Source: Apricaphanius iberus (taxonomy: Eukaryota; Chordata; Actinopteri; Cyprinodontiformes; Aphaniidae). From it: a stretch of DNA of 64,000 nucleotides. The stretch covers positions 744,001 to 808,000 of the forward strand of contig JAPXFQ010002732.1 of assembly GCA_028564705.1 (NCBI GenBank), given 5' to 3'. A program made the position numbers and the translations under genes. The notes beneath the pieces are model-generated. The model was not told where the DNA came from. It saw nothing but the letters and a program-made list of their open reading frames with translations, and searched no databases. This document shows, in pieces, positions 1 through 10,765 of this stretch (its first letter is position 1; every line of letters begins with the position of its first letter).

Positions 1-3000
1 TTTAAATACGAAGCACTTTACTGTGACATAACATTTTAAGATAATTTTAAGAAGCAGTGTAAAAGCAGCTCTGTTGGGGCTATTATAAAAAGTCTAATTT
101 ATACTATCATTACATTCATGCAAAAACCACATGAAAGGCCTCAGCACTAGCACAGCATCTAAAAAGAAAAATCCATCATCCTTTTTGATGCAACCTCATT
201 TATTTCTGAGGTCAATCGTTATCATCTCCTCACAGAGCAGTTTCAGGAACATGTACAGAAATGAAAAAAGAAAAATCAGGTCACTCTTTGTGTCTGTTTA
301 ATGTCTGGATGTCACATGTTTCTGTCCCCGTCACAGTTTTTTTTTTTTTTTTTTTTTTAGGAACCGTCCGCTGAGAGGCACGAATAGAAACAGAGTTAGC
401 AGCTCAAGCAGCAGCGGTGAAGCATTGATCCCGAGGATAAACGAAGGGACAGGAGGGTTTGGTGTCGCCCACAGGCTCCCATTGGGCCCATCACTGAGCC
501 GAAAGACAATCTGAGCTCACAAGAAGCTCCCCTGTGTCGAAGAGAGGGAAGGTCAAGGCAGAGCAGAGAAGTGAAACCTACTTCTGAGGAAACCTTTTTT
601 AGTTGTTTTGGATTGTTGGCAGAGAATCACAACTGCTGGTAAAAGTTAAACAAAACCTCCTATGGGAATCCTTACTTTATTTCCCACTTTGATTGTAGAG
701 TAGTTTACTCCTACTTTCTGTCGGAACTGACACTTTTTCTGGGAAATAGTTTTCCTTCCATAGTGGATGAAGTCATCCCGGTCTTGCCTCAAATGATTCC
801 CATATAAAGAGCAGATTAAAAACAAGGCAATTGGACCTCTTTTACTGTCCATGTCTTAGATTTAGGTCTGTGGAATAAGATTTGTATGGAAAGCTGTTGA
901 TTTTATGTCTGGTGAACTATTTGTGTGTTGATTTTTCCATATGTTTTTTGATCATGATCCTGTTGAAAGAGTGTTTTAGGGTCTTTTTTTCAAACATGCT
1001 CTAGTAATTCAAAGACTCCCTGATGTCCTGCACTTGAAAAGGGTTGCCAGGGCCTTTAAAAAAAACAAGCAAAACAGCCCAACAGGATTGCTTATTCTCC
1101 GCCGTGCTTAACTGTGGGTATGAGGTGCTCAATTTGAGTGTCGTCTGACAAAATCACATGGGTTCAATTGAGGTCATGATTGAAAAGGTTTCTCTTGGCA
1201 GAGTCTCATGATGGTTTTTAGGAATGGGTGACCGAAATATACTTTTCTTTGCTCAAGTTCTTTCACTGTGAGCTTTGGGAGATTTTCCCCCTCTTTTATG
1301 AAACTCAGAGGTTTGATTTTAAAAATATGGAGGCTATTGTGACATAGTATTGCAATAAAGACCTGATATATCCAAAACCTTTTTACAGATGTCTGTTTTA
1401 TAGCTCTCTATAATTGTGTATCTCTCATTCATAAATTCTCAATAATAAATAGATGAGTTATAATAATCGTGAGTTATTTTCTCTGCAGCATCTTGGCCTT
1501 TCCACACATCTGATTTTTAAAAACTGGGGTCTACCTAACGTAAAAACTGGTTGTGAATGGACTGTGCGTATTTTACAGAAAAAAGAAAAGATTTGATCAC
1601 TCATGGCCCTTTGCCCGAATGCGACATGATAGGGTAGGGTGCAGGCATCAAAGCAGTTTTTGAGGCCAAAATCCCACTGCACCGCACGCTTGCAAACCCT
1701 TTTCTCTTTCCTTAAGAGAAAGTGGAGCAGTCAGACTGTTAAACACAAATTTCCCCCCCTGAAAAAAGCTCCTGTTTACAAGAATCAGATTACGAGGTTT
1801 GTGAATTATTAATCACAGCTGCTGATGCTTGGTTATATGCGGGTCTTTCCACTGACATATAAGCTCAGGCTGCGTTTGCTGGGACAAAGCTGTGTCAAGC
1901 ACCGACCATCAACGCTGACATCATCAGTGGGAGGACTCTCCTTCATTACGCTAAGGCCAACAATAGGGCTGTTTATGGGTCATTGTCCTGTCCCACTACG
2001 CTCCACATGTCCAACAGCCGACTGTCATGAGTTCTGATTAACACAGTGGGCTTTACCAGATGATAAAGCACCGATGCATGTTTGTTTCCTGCACTGGCAA
2101 ATCCTCTTACAGAACGATTACCACTGAACAGCAGCATGATGGTGTTTTCCTCTACTGTTGAAGGCCCAGGACAGTTGAGGCATAAGGTTTTCAGTTTTTT
2201 TTTTTCATAAACGTAGGAAACAAAATCAATTAGTTACAGGAAACCAGCGAAAGTGTATTCAAAGCAGTACTGTGAGGAGAATAGTAGCTATTTCACAGGC
2301 TACAACCTATACCTGGTTACTGCAGGACTTATAGAGTTAAATAGAACCTGGCTGGTATAATCAAGCCCTGCAACAGACTGGCGTCCTGTTCAGGGTGTAC
2401 CCTGCCTAACGCCTGATAATTGCTGGGATAGGCTCCAGCTGCCCCGTGACCCTGAATTGGATAAGCGGTTAAGAAGATGGATGGATGGATGGATGGTATA
2501 ATCAAGTTGGATGAAACATCTCATAAAGCAACAGAATATATTCTGATCAGAAATTATGGTCAAAAATGTTTCTAAGAGGCTAAATTAAAACAGTTCTGGA
2601 AAGAACAGTGATGTCTCAGGCCACCAGTTATTACCAATAATTGATGGTAACAAAATTAGCTAATATATTTAAGGGTTCAATTAGGGCCTAGTCGATTTCA
2701 GTACTTTTATTTTTCTTCTAATAAAAAAAACATTTCAAAACTACAATGTGTATGTTCTCAGGTCTTAGTTTAGTCATCAAAATATGTCTGATGATCTAAG
2801 AGATTTAAGTTTGATCAAAAAAAAAAAAACATCAGCAGAAGATTTCTGTAAGAGGGCAAGAATGTGTTCACAATCATGCATATGGAAAATGCTTTATCAT
2901 GTTTTCATGGCACCAACTTCCAAATGTTTGTGCCTGTTGTTTCTTCATGTGTTTTTGTGGCATCTCAAAGCTATTTTCACATTACCAGAGAGAATCAGAA

Positions 3001-3085
3001 GAATGTGCTGCTCAACCAAACAAGACCTCTTAAATATTTTTAACTTTCACTTTGATTTGAGTTAAAAGATTTTGAGTTCTCATTG
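1..3085. other. AT-rich left flank without a recognised gene
   Basis: No convincing conserved protein was read here. The only exon-like piece is on the minus strand at about 355-510. It is more GC-rich than its surroundings, follows an AG acceptor-like site, and encodes a stretch ending in a hydrophobic segment (LLLELLTLFLFVPL). A minus-strand AATAAA signal lies downstream at 199-204. This could be the last exon of a membrane or GPI-anchored protein gene, but I recognise no family. The rest is AT-rich with scattered homopolymers and one interspersed repeat end at 2365-2500. Confidence 0.4.
2365..2500 (+). repeat. 3' end of a common fish interspersed repeat, ending in (ATGG)n
   Basis: The segment reads through ggataggctccag and ggataagcgg to a run of ATGG units. 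This is the usual 3' end of an abundant fish repeat. Longer copies of the same family lie at 11585-11910 (same strand) and 24775-25075 (opposite strand). Only the distal 130 bp is present here, so it is a 5'-truncated copy, as expected for target-primed retrotransposition. I cannot assign the family by name with certainty. Confidence 0.6.
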
Positions 3086-3100
3086 AAAAATTACTGGAAA
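3086..3100 (+). repeat. Left target-site duplication of the L1 insertion
   Basis: The 15-mer aaaaattactggaaa occurs here and again at 11300-11314, directly after the A-run that ends the L1 element. It begins with AAAA, as expected for L1 endonuclease nicking at TTTT/A on the other strand. A second partial copy (aaaaattactgg) follows at 3098-3109 before the element's own sequence, so the exact 5' boundary is uncertain by about 12 bp. Confidence 0.75.
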
Positions 3101-3109
3101 AATTACTGG

Positions 3110-3330
3110 GAGGATGAGCTGCTGAGTTCTCGCGAGAGCTGTGCATAGGTGAACATGGCGGTTATGTGGTAATGTATACACCCAGGTAAAATAAGACAAT
3201 CATTTTGAATCAAACGCAGCTTCTAAACTAACCATCAAGTTACTTTTTTTTTTTTCCTCTAAACAACCTGGACGAGGAAACATTGGATTCGCTGGAGTGC
3301 TACCTAGACGAGTGCTTTGATAACATCGTT
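3110..3330 (+). promoter_or_regulatory. L1 5' UTR with CGCG palindrome and YY1-like site
   Basis: Within 60 bp of the inferred 5' end are the palindrome TCTCGCGAGA (3128-3137) and AACATGGCGG (3152-3161). The first is a known vertebrate promoter element, bound by BANP when unmethylated. The second resembles the YY1 site AANATGGCGGC. Human L1 also has a YY1 site close to its 5' end that helps set the transcription start. The sites are seen directly; their use as an internal promoter is inferred. Confidence 0.5.
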
Positions 3331-4116
3331 ATGGGTAAGTCACGGAAACCTGCTTCGGATACAACAACGAGCACACCGTCGCAGAAGCGCACTCGTTCCG
3401 AGGCTAGCACATCCACCGACTCGCCAGATAGAAGCTACGGCGACATCCTGGACTCAATAGACAAGAAGCTAACCAGCCTGGACGCCCGTCTCGCGCTGGT
3501 TGAGGTTCTTCATAAAGAATTTCAGGCTCTGAGGGAATCGCTGGAGTTCAGCCAACAACAAGTAGCTTCGCTAGTTACAGAAAACCAAACACTAAAAGAA
3601 GACGTTAAGAAACTCACCGAGGGAATGAAGCAGCTGTCTGGAGAAAACAAAAGCTTCAAGGAGTCTATTCTAGACATCCAGGCCCGATCAATGAGGGACA
3701 ATCTTGTTTTTTCGGGGATACCAGAGCAGGCTGAGGAAGATGCTGAAGTAGCCGTGCGAAAGTTCATTCAACACCAACTGAAACTGCCAGACGACACGGT
3801 TAAAAGCATAACCTTCCATCGGGTTCACCGGCTCGGAGGTAAGAAACACAACAACACCCGCCCGCGACCAATTGTTGCAAAATTTGAACATTTTAAACAA
3901 AAAGAACATGTCAAAGGACGCGGGAGAGAGCTACGGGGGACGAATTACAGCGTTAATGATCAGTTTCCGAAAGAAATCCTGGACAGAAGACGCGTGTTAT
4001 TTCCAATTAGAAAAAAACATATTAGTGAGGGCAGTAGGGCTACGGTTAGTGTGGATAAACTGTATGTTAACGGTCAGCTGTTTAGGGACCCTCAGGTTAC
4101 TCCTTGGCTTTATTAG
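3331..4116 (+). CDS. L1 ORF1 protein (RNA-binding, coiled coil plus RRM-like domain)
   Basis: L1 ORF1 proteins trimerise through a coiled coil, bind element RNA and act as chaperones in the retrotransposition particle. The reading frame is open from before 3283, but the first ATG is at 3331 (MGKSRKPASD), giving 261 residues. Residues about 1-35 are basic and Ser/Thr-rich. About 40-120 is a heptad-like Leu/Glu/Lys coiled coil containing ENQTLKEDVKKL. About 122-205 is RRM-like, with RDNLVFSGIPE and FHRVHRLGG. A C-terminal domain containing RRRVLFPIRKKH follows. It is uninterrupted and lies 423 bp before the endonuclease ORF. No disabling change was seen. Confidence 0.8.
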   Translation: MGKSRKPASDTTTSTPSQKRTRSEASTSTDSPDRSYGDILDSIDKKLTSLDARLALVEVLHKEFQALRESLEFSQQQVASLVTENQTLKEDVKKLTEGMKQLSGENKSFKESILDIQARSMRDNLVFSGIPEQAEEDAEVAVRKFIQHQLKLPDDTVKSITFHRVHRLGGKKHNNTRPRPIVAKFEHFKQKEHVKGRGRELRGTNYSVNDQFPKEILDRRRVLFPIRKKHISEGSRATVSVDKLYVNGQLFRDPQVTPWLY

Positions 4117-4539
4117 TCATATTTAACAGAACCAAGACAGAATTAGCTTTATCAGACAACTATAGTTTAAAAAAAAAGCACAGCTCAGCAGGCTGTTTTT
4201 GTTTGTTAATGTGGGTAGGGGCAGGGCTGTGCACTAGATTGCTTTTTCTTTTTTTTCTTTCATTTTTTCTTTTTCACTATTATCTTTCTCACATTTGTAC
4301 CACCAAATCTCTTTATCACCTTTTTTCCTTTTTCTCTCTCACACACACACAGACTTTTATCATGGCATATTCATGTTTTTCCATCATACTTTCATTCTGT
4401 ACACACCTGTATGGTGCATTATTTACCCGCTTTATCTCTGCTTCTGGTTTTTTTCAATCTGGCAACCCCATGGACAAACCAAAATTACACCTATATTCAT
4501 CCTTGGCGATAGTACATATCTAAGGTTTATCTTAGCTCT
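4117..4539 (+). other. Spacer between L1 ORF1 and ORF2
   Basis: A 423-bp T-rich stretch follows the ORF1 stop and precedes the ORF2 ATG. It contains a long pyrimidine-rich run around 4230-4350 and a short CA run at about 4341. It holds no conserved coding sequence. The length exceeds the short inter-ORF spacers of mammalian L1. How ORF2 is translated cannot be told from sequence. Confidence 0.5.
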
Positions 4540-5604
4540 ATGAATCCTGTAAAATTTATAACATGGAATATTCGCGGCGCTAGCTGCAGAGATAAAACCA
4601 TTAAGATTTTCAACCATCTTACAAGACTGAAGGCAGATGTCGTCTTACTACAGGAGACTCATAAATCAAGTTCAACAGCTAATGATTTAAAAACACCAGA
4701 GTATCCTAATATATTTTCTTCATGCTATAACTCTAGACAACGAGGAGTAGCAATATTAATAAATAGAAATACTAATTTTAAAGTAATAGACACAGCTACA
4801 GATCCAGAAGGTAGATTTATAATATTAAAACTATTTATAAATAACCAAAAGTTATGTATAGTTAGTATATATGGTCCAAATGTTGACGACCCCTCATTCT
4901 TTCATACTTTCTTCTCGGTTCTGGCTAATCACATGGATTGCTCACTTGTTCTTGGGGGAGATTTCAACTTTGGACTAAATGAAGAAATAGACAGGCTCAG
5001 TACAGCAGGGACTCAGCGCAGATGGCAATCCATAGATATAGTTAAACAGTACATGAGCGATTATGGACTCTGCGATGCATGGCGATCGCTTCATCCCAAC
5101 GACAGAAAATACACTTTTTACTCAAACGTACATCATTCTTATTCTAGATTGGACTATTTGTTAGTCAGCAGCTCACTGTTGAATGACATTTCAGACACTG
5201 AGATACATCCTATAGTGATCAGCGATCACGCTCCTGTTTCTTTAAATTTAGCAAATAAAATTGCAACCCTTCAATATAAAAATTGGAGATTTAATACATC
5301 ATTACTTAAGGATAAAGAATTTATTAAATATATTGAAAAAGAATGGGCTTCATACATGGAATTTAATGATCTCCCTGGTATGTCGCCATCCACTCTATGG
5401 GAAGCAGGGAAAGCTGTGATTAGAGGTAAAATAATTTCATTCTCATCAAATAAAAAGAGAACAGAAAATAAACATGTTCAGGAATTAGAAGAAACTATTA
5501 AATCATTAGAACCTTCCCTGGATAAAGAGAGCTTAAGTAAAATAAGGAAAGCAAAATTAGAGTTAAATGAAATTATTAATAAAAGGACGCAGTTCTTATC
5601 TTAG
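4540..5604 (+). CDS. L1 ORF2, amino-terminal endonuclease half
   Basis: The ORF has 354 codons from a true ATG. It encodes the apurinic-type endonuclease that nicks target DNA for L1 insertion. Visible motifs in order are FITWNIRGA near the start, LLQETH (catalytic Glu), VSIYGPN, LGGDFNFG (Asp and Asn), SRLDYLLVS and ISDHAPVSL (final Asp-His). A charged linker follows (residues about 250-350). The frame stops right after KRTQFLS, where the sequence jumps to the reverse transcriptase motif YRPISLIN in another frame. Several hundred codons seem to be deleted between linker and polymerase. Full ORF2 proteins exceed 1,200 residues, so this copy codes only for an endonuclease-like fragment. Confidence 0.8.
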   Translation: MNPVKFITWNIRGASCRDKTIKIFNHLTRLKADVVLLQETHKSSSTANDLKTPEYPNIFSSCYNSRQRGVAILINRNTNFKVIDTATDPEGRFIILKLFINNQKLCIVSIYGPNVDDPSFFHTFFSVLANHMDCSLVLGGDFNFGLNEEIDRLSTAGTQRRWQSIDIVKQYMSDYGLCDAWRSLHPNDRKYTFYSNVHHSYSRLDYLLVSSSLLNDISDTEIHPIVISDHAPVSLNLANKIATLQYKNWRFNTSLLKDKEFIKYIEKEWASYMEFNDLPGMSPSTLWEAGKAVIRGKIISFSSNKKRTENKHVQELEETIKSLEPSLDKESLSKIRKAKLELNEIINKRTQFLS

Positions 5605-7740
5605 TTATCGTCCGATTTCTCTTATCAATGTGGATCTGAAAATAATTTGCAAAGCTCTTGCAAGAAGGATAGAGAAAATAACACCTCTAATAATCTCCAC
5701 CCGATCAAACAGGTTTTTAATAAAAGGTAGGTCTCTTCTTCCACAAAATTCACTGTATATTAATAGATGTAATAGAATATTCCCACTGTAGAAAACGTCC
5801 AAAACATATAATTATCTTTAGATGCAGAAAAAGCATTTGGATAGAGTTAACTGGAAATTTTTATTTGCAGCCTAAATACATATTTGGATTCATAATTCTT
5901 TGTAAACTGTTAAAAAATATTAACAGCTCCCAACGACATGTAATAAGGACCAATAATCAAACATCACTCCAAGGTATTTCTTCAGAGAGGTACCAGGCAG
6001 GATGTCCCCCTCTCCATCCCTCATTTTTTCTAATTTTATTGAAACCAATAGCAGCAGCAATCATGCAAAATAAAATTTTAGAAGCATAAAATGCAACAAA
6101 TATAACCATAAAATCAGTGTATAACCAGATGATGTACTACTTTCTACAGCCTTCACAAACTTTCTTGTATCAGGTAATTTATTTATTAAAATCTTACTCA
6201 AGAGTTTCAGACTATTCCATATATCGGTTAAAATCACATCCCTTCCTATCAACTGTTCTTACCAGAGTACTGTTGCTTTACAGATCCATGGGGAAATATT
6301 ACATATCTATAGGTATCCATATCTCACCAAGACTTGCAGACTATCTAAGCTAAACGACGTCCCACTTTTAAAAAAAGTGAAGATGATCTGGCAAGATGGA
6401 AATCCCCTTTCCAATATCACTTATTGGAAGGGTAGCTATACAATATAAATGATGTTTTGCCTAGAATCAATTCTATTTAATTCTCAATGATCCCAAGGCA
6501 AACCATCACCTGATGGTTTTAGATCTCTGGACTCTTCTGTTTCTAAATTCCTTTGGAAAGATAAACCCCCACGTATCTAGCTTAAAAACACTACAGAAAG
6601 TCCATAGATAAAGGAGGTCTAGACATACCAAACGTCGTGCATTAATTTTCTTAGCCAACAGACTCCAATACACATCAGATGGGGAAAACACAGTTATCGA
6701 TGAGTGCTGGTAGATGGTAAACAGACATCACGATGCAATAAATAAAACTTTCAGATCCTACCTTTTTATTAGCTCTCAAATATAAAACAAAATGAATGTT
6801 TCAAAGTATAAATATCAGCTCCTCCTGACAGCTTGTGTGGGAATTTCTTAAAAATGACAATGACCTCACTAGTCCCATGCAGGCGTACACACCCATCTGA
6901 ATAACCCGGATATCTTAACAAAAAAAATGCATAAAAAACTTCCAGGCTGAGTTGAAAAGGAATTGAATACCTGAGCGAAATATTTGATGGAACACACTAT
7001 AACTCCCTTTAATACAGTGTTACAAATTAATTTCGGAATTAACAAGAATAAATTCTTAAATAACCAACAAAATGAAATCAATTATATAAAATAAATTTAG
7101 GCTCAAATACATGTGTCGATCACACTCCCAGGAAAGGTTTTTAGGACGTCCTAATCTTAACCCTCCAGAATACTGCTATCTAAAATAGACAAAACATTAA
7201 TAGAATAGATGAATCAATAGCCTTCCTAGTTTTCAAAATGGGAGATGGACTTGTCAATCTCAATAGACCAAAACCTCTGGTCTCAAATTTCCATTAAGAA
7301 CCACTTCAAATTTCTTAAGAGGAGGATACCTAATCTACGATTAATACAATCATAAAATCCTATCATAATGTGCATTATACAGGCAAAACGGATGTTCAAG
7401 AATGGGTTATACGCCGTCCCGAATATACTGTTTACAACAATGTACAAGCAATCTACACAAGACAATATATTCATGCTCTTTGGTTCTTGCCACGCTTTAA
7501 GAAACATATCTGGTAACGCGGAGATATGTGAGATCTACAACATGTCTGAACATGTAATTTCACACCTGCGTCCCAAGACTTTTCGCTTGCTGGAAAAATA
7601 TAGATGAGAGTTACCATTGATACAAATCTATGCAATTATTTTTAACAGCGCCTTCTATGCAGTCGCTAAGAAAAATATCCTCTTTCAACTGGAACAAATA
7701 AAATAGTATGAATATTAATCAATAAGAGATCCTCCTTCTG
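5590..7740 (+). pseudogene. Decayed L1 ORF2 reverse transcriptase remnant
   Basis: After a deletion junction near 5590-5600, the frame starting around 5598 reads YRPISLINVDLKIICKAL, an L1 reverse transcriptase motif. Pieces such as a DAEKAFDRVNW-like stretch near 5822 and a degenerate active site at about 6130 (first residue of the ADD box changed) follow in different frames. Later pieces include KGGLDIPNV-like coding near 6612. Stops and frameshifts are frequent throughout, so no active polymerase is encoded. The contrast with the open ORF1 and endonuclease upstream is striking. Confidence 0.65.
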
Positions 7741-7799
7741 GATTACATTGTTAGAAACGCATCTGCCTTCCTCATCTGATCAATTTTCTGGTCACCCTT

Positions 7800-10765
7800 G
7801 ATCAGTACCATCACCTGAGTGGGGTCGGGCCCTTGTATTCCCCGTGCTGTGTGACACGGTTGCGCCGATGTGGAGCTTAAGGTTTGGTGTGACTGCGGGA
7901 GGTCCTTGTGTGGGTCCACATTGCGGTTTTCGGGCGATAGGTGCCTGAGACCCTCGCCTGGGTGGGACTTTGGGTCTTTGTGTGGTGACTCCTAGTGCTG
8001 CATGCGCGCCTTAAGAGGCGTCCGTGCTCGGCGGACACGGGGTTTTACTGGCCTGGTGCTGTGCTGCTTCTGGGGGGGTCTGGACTGGCATGGGCTCGAG
8101 GGTTCTGGGGCGGCGCGCCCCCCCGCTTTGTGCGCTGCCATCGGTGCCTGCTGGGGGGGGCTGTGTCGGCCGGGGGTTGGCGTCGGCTGCTGCCCTTTCC
8201 ATCTCTCCGGGCTGGTTCCTGTCGCTTGCTCCCCGGTGGCCGCCTTGCCGCGTCCGGGCGTCGGAGCGAGAGGCCGTGGCGGGTGGCCGCGACTCCGGGC
8301 CCGAACGCTTAAATGACACTGGGACAATGGCTCCTGGGTCTTGGTCTTAGCCCTCGCGGGGGTGCTGGGGGGGGGCGTCTGGCCTTGTGTTGGTTCCGGC
8401 CTCCACGGAGACTGACCATTGGTGGGGTGTGGGCTGGTGGGTGGACGTGCTGGGTTTCTGTTGCCACCCCCATCGGGCGTATTAGCTAAGGCTGGAGGAT
8501 GTCGCCTGTGGATTGGCCGCCCGGGACTTCGTCCTGCTCACGGGCCTGGCGCGGCATGTTCCGGGTACCCGAGTCGGTGGGCACCGTGTACCGCCTCGCC
8601 CGGGGTGTCCACGACTCTGGCCGGTGCCTGGGGCGTCTCTTATTGGCGGGGAGGCTTTTTACTAATCTATGCACATAAGGGCCTCTTTTTAACGGGTTGC
8701 GCTTTGGACGGAGGGGGAGGCGTTGAGGGTGAGGGGGGGCTAGTAAGCCTCACCTGGGTGTCCCTAGTGACATGTGTTTTGTTAGCAGTGTGAATGTTGG
8801 GGAGGAATTTAGTTATGCCCCTGGCATGGGGCTGGTGGATTGCGGGGCCCCTCATGGCTCGGCGGTACCGGCTGCCGGTGGGCCCCTGACCCTGGACGTG
8901 CTGGGCGCTCCCACCCCTGGTGGATCGGCCGAACGGGGGTGCCTATTGAGTCAGCAGGGAGCTGGCTCCCTGGGGTTGGCAATGGTCACCCCAGTTATTT
9001 TCTCCCCATCCCCGTGCCTCATCCTCCTGCTCCTTCATTCTACCATTCACAAGGCCTTGGGACGTGGGCACGACGACTGGGTGCGGGATGGAGCTTCCAG
9101 TCTTACGCTACCCGGCGGATGGCGGCCTGGTCCCCGATTTTATTGAGCATTTTAGACACTACGACTTGCAACATTTACAGGGAACGCACATGTAGGACCT
9201 GGCGGTGTGAGGCGCCACAGGCGAGACCCCCCTTGCGGGTCCTCGCCTAGTGTTTGCCCGGGCACCCCACTGGTTAAACGCATCTAGACACATGAGGGCC
9301 CGGGGGGGAATATGGGGGTACCCGCAGTATTCCCATGACCCCCCCCTCTGTTTTTAAGTGCAGCATTAAGAACAACACTCAACATCAACCACAGATGAGC
9401 TGGGGGAGAGAAGGCTGGGGGTCTATTTCCACACCCCTGTTCGTTTGACCATCAGGGGTCGGAGCCCGGATAGAACATCAGGCCTTCTGGTCGGGGTCCT
9501 GGGCTGGTGGGCTGCTCTTGCCGGTGTTGGGGCCTTGGCGGTCTACTTGTCCCCGTCCTGGTGGGCAAAGGGGTCTGTCTCCTGGGTGCAGGGGCAGGGT
9601 TCTCTACTGGGGCGTCTGTCCCTGGGCCTGGGAGTATGGAGTATAGTGTACGTATGGGGGGTATGAATGAGGGTCTAGCGTCCTTTTTTCGTATGTCCTG
9701 TATTTGTAAGAATGTGTACACATGAGAGGGAGGGTACGTATGAGTGTCTCTGTCTGTCTATGTCTACCTGTCAGGTTGGGTGTTTGGCTGCTCTCTGGCC
9801 TGATGCATCTTCTTCCCTCCCCGTCGGTGATGATTGCTCCTGCCCGCTGGTTGATGATGACTCTCGATGCATGGGGCTGGGGGTCCCGGTTGCGGCCCGG
9901 CTCGGTCCTGGTGCATGTCGGGCGGGTCCTGGGTGGTCCGGTGTGTCGGGTGGCCGCTGTTTCGGGCCGATGTCCTTGGATTGACTGGGGCACCTCTTAT
10001 GGGGGTGCCGGGGTTGTAGAATAGGTTGGTGCCGTCCGGTGGATCGGTGGGGACCGTGCCTGGCGCCCAGTCCTCCTGCCGGTTCCAGGACTTCTGCTGG
10101 CTGGTCTGTTCGCCTGGTGGGGCTGTCCGGCATTGGCTGGGCCCCTGATCTTGGCGCCCCACGTGGGGCGGGATCTGGACCCTGGAGCTGGAAGATCTGG
10201 ATGTCCAGGTGCCGGCTGGGCGCGGCCTGGGGAGGGCGTACATCCGCTGTGGCTCTTGCTGTGGCTCCCTGGCGTGTGGATGTGTGGAGGCGGGCCGGGT
10301 TGTTGGCGGTGGGTACTGGTCCGGGGTGGCGGCAGCGTGTGTTGTCTGTCGGTTGGCTGCGGGGGACCCTTGTCGGCTGGTCCCTGGTTGGGGCCCCGCT
10401 GGGGGGTGGGGTGCCCCTGGTCCCCGTGGCCTCCGGTTCCTGGTCCGGGCCCGCCCTGGCGTAGCCGGTTACCGGCGGAGCCCGTGGGCTCGTCACTGCG
10501 ATCTCTCGGGCCCCAGCATCGCGGCTGGTGGGTGCTCCCCTGGGGCTTCCATCTGTTCCCCTCTTGGCGGGTGATCGACCCTGCGCTGATCCGCCTGTGG
10601 ACTCTGTACTCTGTGGGACGCTGGATGCATACATCTCTTGCCTCCTCCATGTCTGTGCCGATTCCTGTAGGACGGATTGACGGTTCCTTACACCAGCTAT
10701 CAATCACTTGCATGGGGAAACCTTATTCCGACCTGCATGCTCGCACACACATAGGTGTGGGGACA
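7800..10765 (+). other. 3-kb G-rich, GC-skewed block in the L1 3' region
   Basis: The plus strand is crowded with GG, GGG and TGGG runs over nearly 3 kb, while the flanks are AT-rich. It lies between the decayed reverse transcriptase and the element's 3' end, inside the target-site duplication, so it travelled with the L1 or was inserted into it. Long ORFs occur on both strands, including a 310-codon Pro/Arg/Gln-rich one on the minus strand. These are expected where AT-rich stop codons are scarce, and none resembles a known family. Mammalian L1 3' UTRs carry a short G-rich tract able to form quadruplexes; this could be a much enlarged counterpart. Confidence 0.6.

Noticed and set aside
4104..4543. 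Hydrophobic ORFs of 82-139 codons between L1 ORF1 and ORF2
   Set aside because: They arise from T-rich spacer sequence read as Phe/Leu/Ser, with no known L1 product there.
7992..8350. Several overlapping ORFs of about 100 codons on both strands
   Set aside because: Five frames are open at once over the same bases, which is a mark of GC-rich non-coding DNA rather than of genes.
9771..10703. 310-codon minus-strand ORF rich in Pro, Arg, Gln and Thr
   Set aside because: It lies in the G-rich block where stop codons are rare on all frames, overlaps other long frames, and shows no domain or biased conservation. It is treated as an artefact of composition.
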